DNA of 64,000 nt from Dromiciops gliroides (Eukaryota > Chordata > Mammalia > Microbiotheria > Microbiotheriidae): positions 190,728,026-190,792,025 of the forward strand of contig NC_057861.1 of NCBI RefSeq assembly GCF_019393635.1. Reading direction: 5' to 3'. How positions within the stretch are numbered: position 1 is the stretch's first letter; each line of letters begins with the position of its first letter. Shown here piece by piece: positions 42,380 to 52,858 of this stretch. Under the pieces are notes generated by a model. The model was not told the origin of the DNA, did no database searches, and saw only the letters and a list, made by a program, of their open reading frames with translations. Both the position numbers and the translations under genes were made by a program.

Positions 42380-42742
42380 AGGTTATAGCATCACCCTACT
42401 TCTCCAGGCTTATATCATACTCTTTCCTTCCACATGCTGTACCCTCTAAATGAATTGGAATATTTTCCATTTCCTTTACATGCCCCATTCGTCTTTGCTT
42501 TGGTGCATTTGCTCACACTGTTCCACATGCCACGCCTTCTCCTCTACCCTTTAAAACTCAACCCCAATTGCACCTCCTCCAGGAAGTCTTCCCTGATAAC
42601 TCTAGTGGCAATGACCTTTTCCCCATTATCTAATACAAACTACTTTGCTTGTACCTCTTTAATGTACTTATTATGTATCATAGTTATTGATATGTATATG
42701 TCATATTTCCCTGAAAGATTATAACTTCTATGATGGTCTTTT
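42380..42742 (+). mobile_element. LINE-2 3' part
   Basis: The words GCACCTCCTCCAGGAAGTCT and TCCCTGATAACTCTAGTG, then TGTACTTATTATGTATCATA, follow LINE-2. The AATAAATG end is missing. Confidence 0.65.
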
Positions 42743-42757
42743 CTAACTTTGTATTTT

Positions 42758-42920
42758 TTTTTTGGTTTGTTTGTTTGTTTTTTTAGTGAGGCAATTAGGG
42801 CTAAGTGACTTGCCCAGGGTCATACAGCTAGTAAGTATTAAGTGTCTGAGGCCGGATTTGAACTCAGGTACTCCTGACTCCAGGGCCGGTACTCTATCCA
42901 CTGTGTCACCTAGCTGCCCC
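42758..42920 (-). mobile_element. WSINE1-like SINE
   Basis: Complete reverse copy ending CTAGCTGCCCC. The target duplication CTAACTTTGTATTTT lies at 42743-42757 and 42921-42935. Confidence 0.92.
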
Positions 42921-42939
42921 CTAACTTTGTATTTTCCTA

Positions 42940-43460
42940 AGGAGAGATGTTCAGGGATGACTAATTCCTCTGGTGTGAGGGCTTCTGAGCCCTTTTTAGG
43001 GCTGCTTATTCACCTTTGGTGTCCACCTATCACCCAGATCTTACATGTGGTTCTAAGAAGCTGTAGCATGCATCATGGCCACACCCCCCAAATCTTCTTA
43101 GCAGATAGGATCAACCAAGGTGAGGGTAACCATTAGGCCTCCAACCTATTGGTAAATTAGGGGGATGTCTGCCCCAAGCATGTGAAGACTTCCCTGTGTG
43201 GAATGGGTGGATGACAAGAATTCATGAAGGCTGTTGAAGCAGGCACTGTGGAGTGCTTAGAGCTTGGTCAGACATGACTGCATCCCAGGCCATCGCCAGT
43301 CATCTTGATTTCTGTCTTGCCACTGGACTTCAATGCCTCAGGAAGATAGAGTGAGGTTGATGACTCTGTGCAGCTTTGCCTCACTTAAATCCAGTTCATG
43401 AGCAAGTCAAGACATCACTCCAGGATGGCATTGGTCCTCATCAAAAACAACAGCAACATT
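42940..43460 (+). mobile_element. RTE-tailed SINE (RTESINE1-like), long copy
   Basis: This is the longest copy in the window, about 520 bp: GAGGGCTTCTGAGCCCTTTT, TGTCCACCTATCACCCAGAT, AGGGGGATGTCTGCCCCAAG, CCAGGCCATCGCCAGTCATC, CACTTAAATCCAGTTCATGA and an AAACAACAGCAAC tail. The same blocks occur in reverse at 51340-52050. Confidence 0.8.
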
Positions 43461-43480
43461 TCCCTAATGTAATCTTGGTA

Positions 43481-43650
43481 GGGGGCAGCTAGGTGGCGCA
43501 GTGAATAAAGCACCGGCCCTGGATTCAGGAGGACCTGAGTTCAAATCCGGCCTCAGACACTTGACACTTACTAGCTGTGTGACCCTGGGCAAGTCACTTA
43601 ACCCCCATTGCCCAGCCAAAAAAAAAAAACAAAAAAAAACAAACAAAAAA
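43481..43650 (+). mobile_element. WSINE1-like SINE
   Basis: Complete copy with an A/AAAC tail. A second SINE follows 12 bp after its tail. Confidence 0.88.
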
Positions 43651-43662
43651 ACTGCTTGGTGA

Positions 43663-43805
43663 GGGGCAGCTAGGTGGTTCAGTAGATAGAGCACTGGCCC
43701 TGAAGTCAGGAGGACCCGAGTTCAAATCTGGCCTCAGACACTTAACACTTACTAGCTATGTGACCCTGGACAAGTCACTTAACCCCAATTGTCCCGAAAA
43801 AAAAA
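43663..43805 (+). mobile_element. WSINE1-like SINE
   Basis: Complete copy. The target duplication is TGCTTGGTGA at 43653-43662 and TGCTTGGGTA at 43806-43815. It was inserted just past the tail of its neighbour. Confidence 0.88.
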
Positions 43806-43894
43806 TGCTTGGGTAATTGAATTGATTCTCTGTTGTTAAAGATACCTAATAAGAAATACCCTTGCCCCTTGCTTTGCCATAGACAATATATTTT

Positions 43895-44059
43895 CTTCCC
43901 CCCCCCCCAAATAGTAGGTTTATTGTCATCTCTGGACATCCTGTGGCAGATGGCTGAGGGAGGTCTTCAGGGATGGGGTCTTTTTTCCTCTCCATGTGGC
44001 AGATAGCTGATGGGGGCCTTCAGAGGTGGGGGCTCTTTTCCTCTCCATGTGGCAGATAG
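43895..44059 (-). mobile_element. Retrocopy-like insert of unknown origin
   Basis: A 165-bp insert is bracketed by a perfect 15-bp duplication TAGACAATATATTTT (43880-43894 and 44060-44074). On the - strand it ends with GACAATAAACCTACTATTTG and then a G-run plus AAG, that is, a polyadenylation signal about 15 bases before a degenerate tail. The body contains an imperfect tandem repeat of about 60 bp sharing CCTCTCCATGTGGCAGATAG on the + strand. The parent transcript is not recognised; it matches no SINE in the window. Confidence 0.65.
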
Positions 44060-44360
44060 TAGACAATATATTTTAAAATTTACCTCATCAAATCATCAAG
44101 AATTTCTCTTGTGATAAGAGGAATTATCTCCTTCCTTTTCTGCAGAGGTGGGAGACTATGGGTGTGGAACATTGTATTTAATACCAGGCTTTTTCAGTCA
44201 ATTGGTTAGTTTTGGTGAACACATCCCCCGCCCTCCTCCTTTTTGTTATAGGAATGGTTTGTGGGAGGGGAGGGAAGGAAGAAAGAGACCCACATTGAGA
44301 AATGTAGGCAATGTCAAAACAAAAGTATCAATCAAATATCATTTAAAAAAGAATTGCCTT

Positions 44361-44536
44361 GGGGGCAGCTAGGTGGAGCAGTGGATAGAGCACCGGCCCT
44401 GGAGTCAGGAGTACCTGAGTTCAAATCTGGCCTCAGACACTTAACACTTACTAGCTGTGTGACCCTGGGCAAGTCACTTAACCCCAATTGCCTCACTAAA
44501 AATAAAAATAAATAAATAAATAAAAATACACACACA
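44361..44536 (+). mobile_element. WSINE1-like SINE, very young
   Basis: Near-consensus copy with an AAAT-rich tail. The 16-bp target duplication AAAAAAGAATTGCCTT lies at 44345-44360 and 44537-44552. Confidence 0.94.
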
Positions 44537-44799
44537 AAAAAAGAATTGCCTTTTCAGATGGGAGGGGAGAGAAGAGGGCAAATAAAAAAAAGGAAGAGGC
44601 AGCACTTAGGATAAAGCTGCAAAGTGGCTTAATAGGCGTTTGTCATGTTTTTTGTTGAATTGGAATTTGGTCACTTAATTACATACTATTCCCTGTCCAA
44701 GGCACTAGGAGCAGAGCTGGGTGCTGGGTTCTTTGCCCCAGAGAAGATATGGGTGAGGGGAATGCTTTGCCCTAGTTCCCTCACTTAACATTCCTAAGG

Positions 44800-44960
44800 A
44801 ATCTTAGAGGCTGTCTAATTCCTTCATTTTACAGAAGTGGAAACTTGGGCTCCAGAAGGTAGTCCAAGGTCAAATAAATATTGGTGGCAGAGCTAAGGTT
44901 TGAACCCAGGACCTCCTTGCCAAGGTTTGGGAGGCTTGTGATCTGTGCCACTGAAAAGAA
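44800..44960 (-). mobile_element. MIR fragment
   Basis: Reverse text CATTTTACAGAAGTGGAAAC and GGTTTGAACCCAGGACCTCC. Confidence 0.55.
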
Positions 44961-45034
44961 TCCCTGCAGGGGTGAAATCACAGGTCTTTTGAAACATTGA
45001 AGTAACCCCCCAAAGAACAGTACTCACAAGAGTT

Positions 45035-45405
45035 TATGGAACATTTTAACATTTTTAGAGCACTTTACATCTATGAACTCAGTTGGCTCTCACAGCAACC
45101 TTGGAGATAAGTGATACTATGATCCCCATTTTTGGGGGGGGATAGGGCAATGAGGGTTAAGTGACTTGCCCAGGGTCACACAGCTAGTGTCAAGTGTCTG
45201 AGGCCGGATTTGAACTTAGGTCCTCCTGAATCCAGGGCCAGTGCTTTATCCACTTGATCACCATTTTACAGATGAGAAAACTGTGGCAGAGAGAGGTTAA
45301 ATAACATGCCCAGGGTCACATAGCTAGTAAGGGTCCGAGACAGGATTTGAAATCAGGTCTTTCTACCTAAACTCATGACAGAATCCACTATGCCACTTAA
45401 CCTCA
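45035..45405 (-). mobile_element. MIR split by a SINE
   Basis: Reverse MIR: GAGCACTTTACATCTATGAA ... GATCC, then after the SINE ATTTTACAGATGAGAAAACT and CATGCCCAGGGTCACATAGC. Confidence 0.75.
45133..45255 (-). mobile_element. WSINE1-like SINE in MIR, head-truncated
   Basis: Reverse copy stopping after GTGCTTTATCCACTT. The target duplication is GATCCCCATTTT at 45121-45132 and GATCACCATTTT at 45256-45267. Confidence 0.85.
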
Positions 45406-45414
45406 CACCAAATA

Positions 45415-45545
45415 TTTCTAGTGTCTACTGGAGACAAGGCACTGCGCTGAACACTGGGGAGAATATAAAATGGTATCAGCTCATGTTCCTGGCTTCGGGA
45501 ACACAGCCTGGTTGGGGAGATAACACGTAGATTTGTGAATGAATA
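45415..45545 (-). mobile_element. LINE-2 end fragment
   Basis: Reverse LINE-2 text AGTGTCTACTGGAGACAAGG and CACTGCGCTGAACACTGGGG. Confidence 0.5.
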
Positions 45546-45559
45546 ACTACTGTAACATT

Positions 45560-46310
45560 ATGAAGTTGTATACTGTGTGGTTTTAATGAGGGATACATTT
45601 TTTTTTTTTTTTTGCTGGAGAAATTCAAAGGAGGGAGAGCGTACTTCAGGCTGGGGCGGGCTAGGAAAGTTTCTTGGAAAAGAAGCTGTAGATGGGACAA
45701 AACTTGGCTCAGTAAAAACAACCTTAAAATTATGTTTCTTTGACTTCCCCTACACAGGAGGGATTGGGGAGGAGGGGGGAAAGAGGAGGGTGTTGCTTCT
45801 TGGCCCTTCCAAGTTTTTCAGACTGAGGTTTGAACCACAAAAAAAAGTGAAGAGTGGATTAGTCTAGAAGGGTCCTTAAATCAGTGCTGGAAGTTGCATC
45901 CAATACACTCTACCTGGAGCTCAGGACTGCATGGTTGGCAGTCCTCTTCTTCCCAACATAGAAGGAGAACAAGACTGATTGCGGGTGTGCTAAGGAAGAG
46001 GTAGCTAGGTTAGATAATCCTTTCTTGGACCCAAGAATTAAAGCTCAGGAGAATGTAAAGCCCTTGAGAGCAATTTGTTTGTCTTTGTTTAGGCAAGTCA
46101 CCCACTACCTTCTATGGGAAGCCTTTCCTCATTCTCCCAACTGTCAGTACCCTCCCTCCTCTACAATTCCTCTGCATTTATTTTGTAGTTATTCTATGCA
46201 GATACAGAAATCTCCCAAAAGACTTAGTGCACTAAGATCACAGCATTCAGAGATTGAAACTTAAAATGACACTATGACTTTGGGGACAACCTGTATATGT
46301 GCACACACAT
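45560..46310. other. Mostly unique stretch
   Basis: A T-run at 45598-45613 and G-rich text follow. 46080-46200 has weak LINE-2 likeness (TATGGGAAGCCTTTCCTCAT). I recognise no gene. Confidence 0.4.
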
Positions 46311-46314
46311 ATAT

Positions 46315-46435
46315 GGAGAGGCAGAATGGTATAGTAGCTAGAGAGTTGGCCTTGAAACCAGGAAGCTATGGGTATTTAAGCCCTTCACCTGGCTGGGTGA
46401 CCCTAGACAAGTCACTGCAGTTCCCAGTAAGCTAC
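46315..46435 (+). mobile_element. Diverged tRNA-CORE SINE fragment
   Basis: The text AGGCAGAATGGTATAGTAGC and GGGTGACCCTAGACAAGTCA. Confidence 0.5.
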
Positions 46436-46570
46436 TTGACTGTCAAGGAGTAGAGTTTGAAGAGAAGGTGCAGGCCTGTATTAGTAGAAGTTTCTACACT
46501 TGAAAAATCATAGGACAAGACTCTATCCCTTATATAAATATATGTTGTCTCCTTAATACAATATAAACTT

Positions 46571-46712
46571 GGGGCAGCTAGCTAAGTGGCTCAGTAGATA
46601 GAGAATTGGTCCTGGAGTCAAGGATAGTGGAGTTAAAATCAAAGCTCAGATACTTACTAGCTGCATGACCTTGGGCAAGTCACTTAACTCCATTGCCTCA
46701 AAAAATATGTAG
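46571..46712 (+). mobile_element. Diverged WSINE1-like SINE
   Basis: Head, CORE and short A-tail are present. The target duplication AATATAAACTT lies near 46560-46570 and 46713-46723. Confidence 0.75.
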
Positions 46713-46714
46713 AA

Positions 46715-46985
46715 TATAAACTTCCTTAGAGTAGGGATCATTTCGTTCTTTATGATCTATGTCTCCAGTGCCAGGCACATAGTAGATGCCTAATTAATAT
46801 TTATTTAATTGAATTGAACTAAGCACTTCCCTTGTGTGTAGCCCTTTTCTAGGTGCTGGAGTGTGTGTATATAGGAGATTGTGAGGAGGGGAGAGGAGAC
46901 ACAAGGAAGCTTACGCTATAGTCCTTATCTATCCTCTGAGTTTGTAATCTCACTGGGAGAACAATACACACACTTGAAAAGTTAC
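46715..46985. mobile_element. LINE-2 ends, + then -
   Basis: 46725-46815 is a forward LINE-2 end (CCAGTGCCAGGCACATAGTA). 46820-46985 is a reverse LINE-2 end (AAGCACTTCCCTTGTGTGTA, TAATCTCACTGGGAGAACA). Confidence 0.5.
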
Positions 46986-46989
46986 ATAA

Positions 46990-47240
46990 TGATACCCAGG
47001 CAACGTTTGCTTAAGAGCCAAAGGAGTGGTGCATACTCTTTGTAGCTTCTTGGATCCGTGAAGAACAAAGTGTTATAGTCCCCCACTCAAAGTCCCTCGA
47101 CCTTCAGTCAGGAATATATTTATACCGTTGAAGGAAGACATGAGAATCCACACTGTTTTCAAGTCCTTCAGAAATGGAGATATTGTAAACTGCTTTGCCA
47201 GATTGGTCCCCACGATTTATAATCCATGAATAAAAGTTAT
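46990..47240. other. Non-coding stretch
   Basis: Nothing recognised. Confidence 0.4.
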
Positions 47241-47249
47241 TTCTCATCT

Positions 47250-47640
47250 GTTGTTGTTGAGTCATTTCAGTTGTGTCCAACTCTTTGTTATCCCTTTTGG
47301 GGATTTCTTGGCAGAGATGCTGGAGTGGTTTGCCATTTCCTTCTCCAGCTCATTTTTTTTTAGTGAGGTAAATGGGGTTAAGTGACTTGCCCAGGGTCAC
47401 ACAGCTAGTAAGTGTTAAGTGTCTGAGGCCAGATTTGAACTCAGGTACTCCTGACTCCAGGGTCGGTGCTCTATCCACTGTGCCACCTAGCTGCCCCTCC
47501 AGCTCATTTTTACATATGAGGAAACTGAGGCCAATAGGGTGAAAAGACTTGCCCAGGGTCAAACAGCTAGTCAGTGTCTGAGGCTGGATCTGAACTCAGG
47601 TCTTCCTGACTCTATCCACTGTGACACCTGGAGTCAGGAA
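47250..47640 (-). mobile_element. MAR1-type SINE split by a young SINE
   Basis: Reverse MAR1 (TTGTTGTTGAGTCATTTCAG, GTGGTTTGCCATTTCCTTCT) resumes after the SINE as CCAGCTCATTTTTACATATG. Confidence 0.82.
47358..47496 (-). mobile_element. WSINE1-like SINE in MAR1
   Basis: Complete reverse copy. The target duplication CTCCAGCTCATTTTT lies at 47343-47357 and 47497-47511. Confidence 0.9.
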
Positions 47641-47659
47641 GAGATGGGTTCAAATTCTG

Positions 47660-48400
47660 CTTCAGACTCTAACTGTAGGATGCTGGGCAAGTGACAACCT
47701 TTGTGGGCTTTAGTTTCCTTTCTCTTCTACCCCATGTTGCCTTCATTCTTCTCCTGCTGACATCAGTGACCCTGGCCTCCTGGCTGTTCTACAAACAAGA
47801 CACTCTGTCTCTCCACTCTGGGCATTTTCTCTGTCCCTCATGTCTAGACTGCTCTCCTTCCTCATTTCTGCCTGTTGGCTCCCCTGGCTACCTTTTAGGC
47901 CCCAACTACTTCAGGTAGCTTTTTCCAAACTCTCAACTCTAATTCCTTCCTTCTCTTAATTACTTCCTAATTATTCGGAAAGGGGGGGTGGTGCAGCTAG
48001 GTAGTACAATGGATAGAGCCTGGTTCCAGGAAGACCTAAATTCAAATCCAGCCCTAGAAACTTGATGTTTGACCCTGGGCAAGTCACTTAACCCTGTTAG
48101 TCTCAGTTTCTTCATTTGTAAAATGAGCTTGAGAAGGAAATGGTAAACCACTTCAGTATCTTTGCCAAGAAAACCTCAAAAGGGAACATGAACAGTCAGA
48201 CAAGACTAAAATGACTGAAAAACAAAAAAATGTATTCCATATTTAGGTTGTCTGTCCATGTTTATTTGCTTGTTTTCTCTTATTAGATTGTGAGTTCTAA
48301 TGGCAGGGACTCGATTTTTTTTTTTTGCCTATTTTTTTTTATCTCCAGTGCTTATACCTGTCTCACAGTAACACTTTATAAATGCTTATTGCCTGATTGA
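47660..48400 (+). mobile_element. LINE-2 with an inserted MAR1-type SINE
   Basis: The text CTCTGGGCATTTTCTCTGTC and CTCCCCTGGCTACCTTTTAG, then TTAGATTGTGAGTTCTAATG and GCTTATTGCCTGATTGA, is the LINE-2 3' part. A MAR1 copy (about 47985-48230) with GAGAAGGAAATGGTAAACCA separates the halves. Confidence 0.7.
47985..48230 (+). mobile_element. MAR1-type CORE-SINE
   Basis: It has GGTGCAGCTAGGTAGTACAA, the CORE, the MAR1 3' half and an end ACTAAAATGACTGAAAAACA. Confidence 0.75.
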
Positions 48401-48409
48401 TTGACTGTG

Positions 48410-49665
48410 TCCCTAAATCCCTGGGATTTGATGGGTAAGCTTTCAAAGCCTTATCTTGCCAACAACTATCCTTCTTTCAAGTTTCCCTCATGAAAATGTA
48501 AGCATTTTGAGGGCAAGGACTGTCTTGCTTGCTTGTACTTTTTTTTTTTTTTTTTGAGATATTTTATTTTTTCCGTTACATGTAAAGATAGTTCTCAACT
48601 TTTGTTTATACATGCTTTACAATTTCAGATTTTTCTCCCTCCCTCCCTCCCCTCCCTCCCCCCTCCCCTAGACAGCAGGTAATCTGATATAGGTTATATC
48701 TATATATATCTATACATATACATATAGATATATATATACACACACATATATATACACATAATAACATTAATCCTATTTCTGCATTAATCCTGTTACAAGA
48801 GAAAGAATCAGAGCAGTGATGCAAAACCTCAAAATAGAAAAAAAAAACAACAGCACCCAAAACAAAAGAAATAATATGGTTCAATCAGCATCTATACTCC
48901 ACAGTTCTTTCTTTCTTTTTTTTTCTTGGATTTGGAGATCCTCTTCTATCATGAGTTCCCTGGAACTCTTCTGTACCATTGCATTGGTGAGAAGAATATA
49001 GTCCATCACAGTAGGTCAACACTCAATGTTGATGATACTGTGTACAATGTTCTTCTGGTTCTGCTCATCTCACTCATCATCAGCTCACGTAAGACCCTCC
49101 AGGTTTCTCTGAACTCTTCCTGCTCATCATTTCTTACAGCACAATAGTATTCCATTGTATTCATATACCACAACTTGTCCAGCCATTCCCCAATTGATGG
49201 GCACCCCCTCAACTTCCAATTCCTTGCTACCACGTAAAGAGCAGCTATAAATATTTTTGTACATGTGGGTCCCTTTCCCCCTTCCATGATTTCTTTGGGC
49301 AAAAGACCTAAAAGTGGGATTGCTGGGTCATAGGGTATGCACAGCTTTATCGCCCTTTGGGCATAATTCCAAATTGCTCTCCAGAATGGTTGGATCAGCT
49401 CACAGCTCCACCAACAATGCATTAGTGTTCCAATTTTCCCACAGCCTCTCCAACATTTATTATCTTCCTTTTTTGTCATTTTAGCCAATTTGATAGGTGT
49501 CAGGTGGTACCTCAGAGTTGTTTTAATTTGCATCTCTCTAATCATTAGAGATTTAGAGCATTTTTTCATATGGGAATAGATAGCTTTGGGCTTGCTTGTA
49601 CTTTTATCCTCAGTACTTAGAGTAGGACCTGGCACATAGTAAACACTTAATAAATGCCACCTCTC
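48410..49665 (+). mobile_element. LINE-2 end split by L1
   Basis: LINE-2 text TTTGAGGGCAAGGACTGTCT resumes after the L1 as ACCTGGCACATAGTAAACAC and TTAATAAATGCC. Confidence 0.65.
48546..49588 (-). mobile_element. Young L1 3' end with open ORF2 C-terminus
   Basis: An uninterrupted frame on the - strand runs from the truncation point (about 49588) to a stop at 49006, about 194 codons of L1 ORF2: [73 protein letters not shown] and [15 protein letters not shown] 3' UTR with TA/CA repeats and a C/T-rich tract (48637-48667) follows, and then the A-tail. The target duplication CTTGCTTGTACTTTT occurs at about 48530-48545 and 49589-49604. The frame extends past the L1 into flanking DNA by chance. This is the least decayed L1 end in the window. 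Confidence 0.9.
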
Positions 49666-49674
49666 TAAAAATCA

Positions 49675-50290
49675 AAGGCATCACCTCACCAGCAAAGGTC
49701 CACATAGTCAAAGCCATGGTTTTTTCAGAAGCAATGAAGGGCTGTGAGAGTTGTACTATAAGGAAAGCTGAGTGCCAAAGAACTGATGTTTTTCAATGGT
49801 GGTGTTGGAGAAGACTTCTGAGAGTCCCTTAGACAGCAAGGAGATCAAATCAGTCAATACCTAAAGAAACTAATTCAGGCTATTCACTGGAAGGTCAAAT
49901 ACTAAAGGTGAAGCTTAAATACTTTGGCCACATTGGGGCAGCTAGGTGGCACAGTGGATAAAGCACCAGCCCTGGATTCAAGGGGACCTGGGTTCAAATC
50001 TGACCTCAGACACTTAACACTTACTAGCTGTGTGACCCTGGGCAAGTCACTTAACCTCAATTGCAAAAAAAAAAAAATGTTGGCCACATAATGAGAAGAC
50101 AAGACTCATTGGAAAAGACCCTGATGTTGAAAAAGATTGAAGGCAAGAGGAAAAGGGGAGGGCAGAGAGTGAGATGGATTTATAGTGTCATGGAAACAAT
50201 GAACATGAGCTTGGACAGACTTCAAGAGATAGTGGAGGAGAGAAGGGCCAGGTGTGCTATGGTCCATGCAAAGAGGTGGATGTGACTGAA
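49675..50290 (+). mobile_element. RTE-BovB-type LINE C-terminus, split by a SINE
   Basis: Before the SINE the text translates as KAMVFSEAMKGCESCTIRKAE-like and FQWWCWRRLLRVP-like blocks. After it, 50061-50285 reads RRQDSLEKTLMLKKIEGKRK, MNMSLDRLQEIVEERRARCA and HAKRW. These are hallmarks of the BovB/RTE reverse-transcriptase C-terminus (for example DSLEKTLMLGKIEG and LSKLREIVEDREAW, from memory). The end GTGGATGTGACTGAACGACA matches the MAR1 SINE tail. Several frame breaks; dead. Confidence 0.8.
49934..50079 (+). mobile_element. WSINE1-like SINE in RTE LINE
   Basis: Complete copy. The target duplication TTGGCCACAT lies at 49924-49933 and 50080-50089. Confidence 0.92.
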
Positions 50291-50299
50291 CGACAACAT

Positions 50300-51330
50300 C
50301 TCTCTTTGTCTCTGCTGATCTCTGTCTATCTCTGTCTCTCTCAAAGAGGGTTGGATTTCACCTCAAAAGTTACCTGGTGGCTCTAAATCTATGATCCATA
50401 GCTAATAATATGTGTACTTCTTACTTTACAAGGTTATTTTGAGGAAAGCATTTTGCAATTAGTGAGTTAGTCAACGCCAGGCACTGTACTAATTGTTGGG
50501 AATAACATTACAAACTTAAAGAAAAACAGTCCTTTCCCTTAAAAAGTTTACACTCTAATGGAAGAACACAACACTTTGGGGAAGCTGGAACGCAGAAGGA
50601 TTTCTAAGCATAAAAGAGAACATCCATAATAAAGCCTGCATAGTAATGGGCATGTCTTTTGTCTAAGGACTAGCCTTGAAAAATTCCAGTGGCATGGCCA
50701 CCATGAAGATTAATGGGGAGCATTGTGAACTTTACCAATGGAAGGTGGGCCTTCACTGGAAAAAAAACTACAGATGTTTGAAGTATTGAAGAAATTTTTA
50801 GGGTAATTTTCCTTTGCTTAAAAAGCAAATATTGTGTCACAAATATTTATATTCAGAGCTGTCTCTCCTGGATTTCCCAGGCCCTGAGCTTTTTTGGAGG
50901 TGGAGATTTCAGAGAAGACATTAAAATCCTAAACTCCTGGGGAAAAAAAAAGCACTTAAAAAAAAAAACCATACTGTGCTTAGCACTCTGCCTGGCACAT
51001 AATGGCTGCTTAATGAATACTTACTGACGACTGCCTGGACCTAGAAATTTATTGCTGGAGTTCCCATACTTGGACGTCATTTCTTTAGCTTGAGGATTTC
51101 TATAATGATGTAGTGGAAAGAGGCCTGAACTTGGAATGAGAATACTTGGGTCAGAACCTCAGTGTGGCTACTTACTAGCTGTGTATCCTTGGCCATACCT
51201 ATATATTTCTCAAAGGCTTCGTTTCTCCTCATCTTTAAACAAAGGGATTTGACTAGACAATTTCTTTTGTTGCCTTCCAGGTCAATGTCAGTTGGATGCC
51301 AATTCAACTGAACTCTAGGCTCTGAGGATG
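50300..51330. other. Mostly unique stretch with a reverse LINE-2 end
   Basis: 50464-50580 reads as a reverse LINE-2 end (CCAGGCACTGTACTAATTGT). 51100-51310 may be a degraded MIR. I recognise no gene. Confidence 0.4.
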
Positions 51331-51334
51331 TTGT

Positions 51335-52055
51335 TCCTCCTTTGTTTCAAAGAGGATCAATGACATCATGGGGTGAGGTCTTGACTTGCACCTGAACTGG
51401 ATTTAAGAGAGGCAGAGTTGCCCAAAGTCATCTGCCTCACTCTGTCTTTCAGACTCATCAAAGTCCAGTGGCAAGACAAAAGTCAAGAAGACTGGCAATG
51501 GCCCAGGGTGCAGTGGGTGACCTCAGCATTCCAAAAATGAAACCAAGGAGAGGGAAAGGCTGGAAATAGAGCGCTCCACTTGGTATTCCTAATCTTCTTT
51601 GCCTTGATTAGAAGCACACAAAATGGAGGGAGGAGGGCACAGTGGAAGATGGATAGAGGCTGGGGCATTCATTGGGTTGTAGGAGGGTTCCCCTATCCCC
51701 TGTCTAAATTTTCTTGGATGGCTGGATGCAGTGGATGATCTTGGCATCTTCCATGAAGCCACCCTTCATGACCCTACGAACAAATTGTTCCCATCAGCCC
51801 ATTCTACCAGGGGAAGTCTTCACATCCCCCTAACTCACCAATGGCTTTGAGGCTCGTAGGTTACCTTCTACATGGTTTAGCCCATCTGCTGAGAAGATTT
51901 TAACAGGGTGTGGTTGCTGCATGTACTACAGCTTCTTGGAACCACAAGTAAGAGTTGGGTGACAGGTGGACACTCAATGTGGGTGAGCAGCCCCGAAAAG
52001 GACTCAGCAGCCCTCACACCAGAGATGCTAGTCCTCCCTGAACACCACATACACT
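51335..52055 (-). mobile_element. RTE-tailed SINE (RTESINE1-like), reverse, interrupted
   Basis: The reverse blocks TTGACTTGCACCTGAACTGG, GTCCAGTGGCAAGACAAAAG, GCAGTGGATGATCTTGGCAT, GGGAAGTCTTCACATCCCCC and GGTGACAGGTGGACACTCAA mirror 42940-43460. About 180 bp near 51535-51715 are foreign to the family, and the words on each side are partly repeated (GTGCAGTGGGTGACC and ATGCAGTGGATGATC), so two overlapping copies are possible. Confidence 0.7.
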
Positions 52056-52293
52056 TCTGAGAATACAAAGAGGGAAAAGGAAGCAATTTTTGTGCTTAAG
52101 AAGCTTGCATGTTAGTGAGGGTTACAAATACATGAAAAAATAAACATGGAGTAACTAGAGGAGGGGGAAGATCCAGAGGTGTGCTGGAGCTAACTTTAAC
52201 CCACTGAGGAAAGCAAATTGTTAAAATTTTGATATGAGCATTTACATCTGCAAATGCTACACATCAGGGCTTGATTTATTTTTTCTTAATTGT

Positions 52294-52391
52294 CTAGACA
52301 ATTAATAGTGATGAAGAAAAATGTTAATAAGGTAGATTAAACTAGACAATTAATAGTGATGAAGAAAAATGTTAATAAGGTAGATTAAACT
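52294..52391. repeat. Perfect 48-bp tandem duplication
   Basis: A 48-bp unit beginning CTAGACAATTAATAGTG occurs at 52294-52341 and again at 52342-52389 without a difference. Confidence 0.95.
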
Positions 52392-52519
52392 TAAAAGTGT
52401 AACATGTGTACATTTCTTTTGGAAAGCCAGTTGTTAAACATTTGCTAATATAATCCTGGCAAACAAATGGGGAGGTAGAAAGATTTCATGGAAGAAGTGG
52501 CCCCTGATCTCAGCCTGGT

Positions 52520-52770
52520 AAGCAGGTAGGAGTAGGTGGCATAGAGGATAGGATGCCAGGAAGATAGAATCCCAGAGAGCCAGGGAGACCTGAGTTCAAA
52601 TTCTTCCATAGTTCCTTACTAGATGTGTGACCTTGAGCAAGTCATTTAATGTCTCTCACCCTCAGTTTCCTCAATCTCTAAAATGTTGTGAGGATTAAAT
52701 ATCTGTAAAACATTTTGCAAACTTTAAATTGCTAGGTAGAGGTTTGTTGTTGTTAATAATAATAATAAAG
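52520..52770 (+). mobile_element. MIR CORE-SINE
   Basis: The text GTAGGTGGCATAGAGGATAG, CTGAGTTCAAATTCTTCC, ACTAGATGTGTGACCTTGAG and TTGTGAGGATTAAATATC, ending in TAATAATAA. Confidence 0.7.
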
Positions 52771-52858
52771 GAAGATTCTGAAAGACTGGTGGTTTTGAGA
52801 CCAGTACTATCTGCCTTTGAAGAAATCTGTGAAATTACTGTTAAAAATCCAAAAAAGG

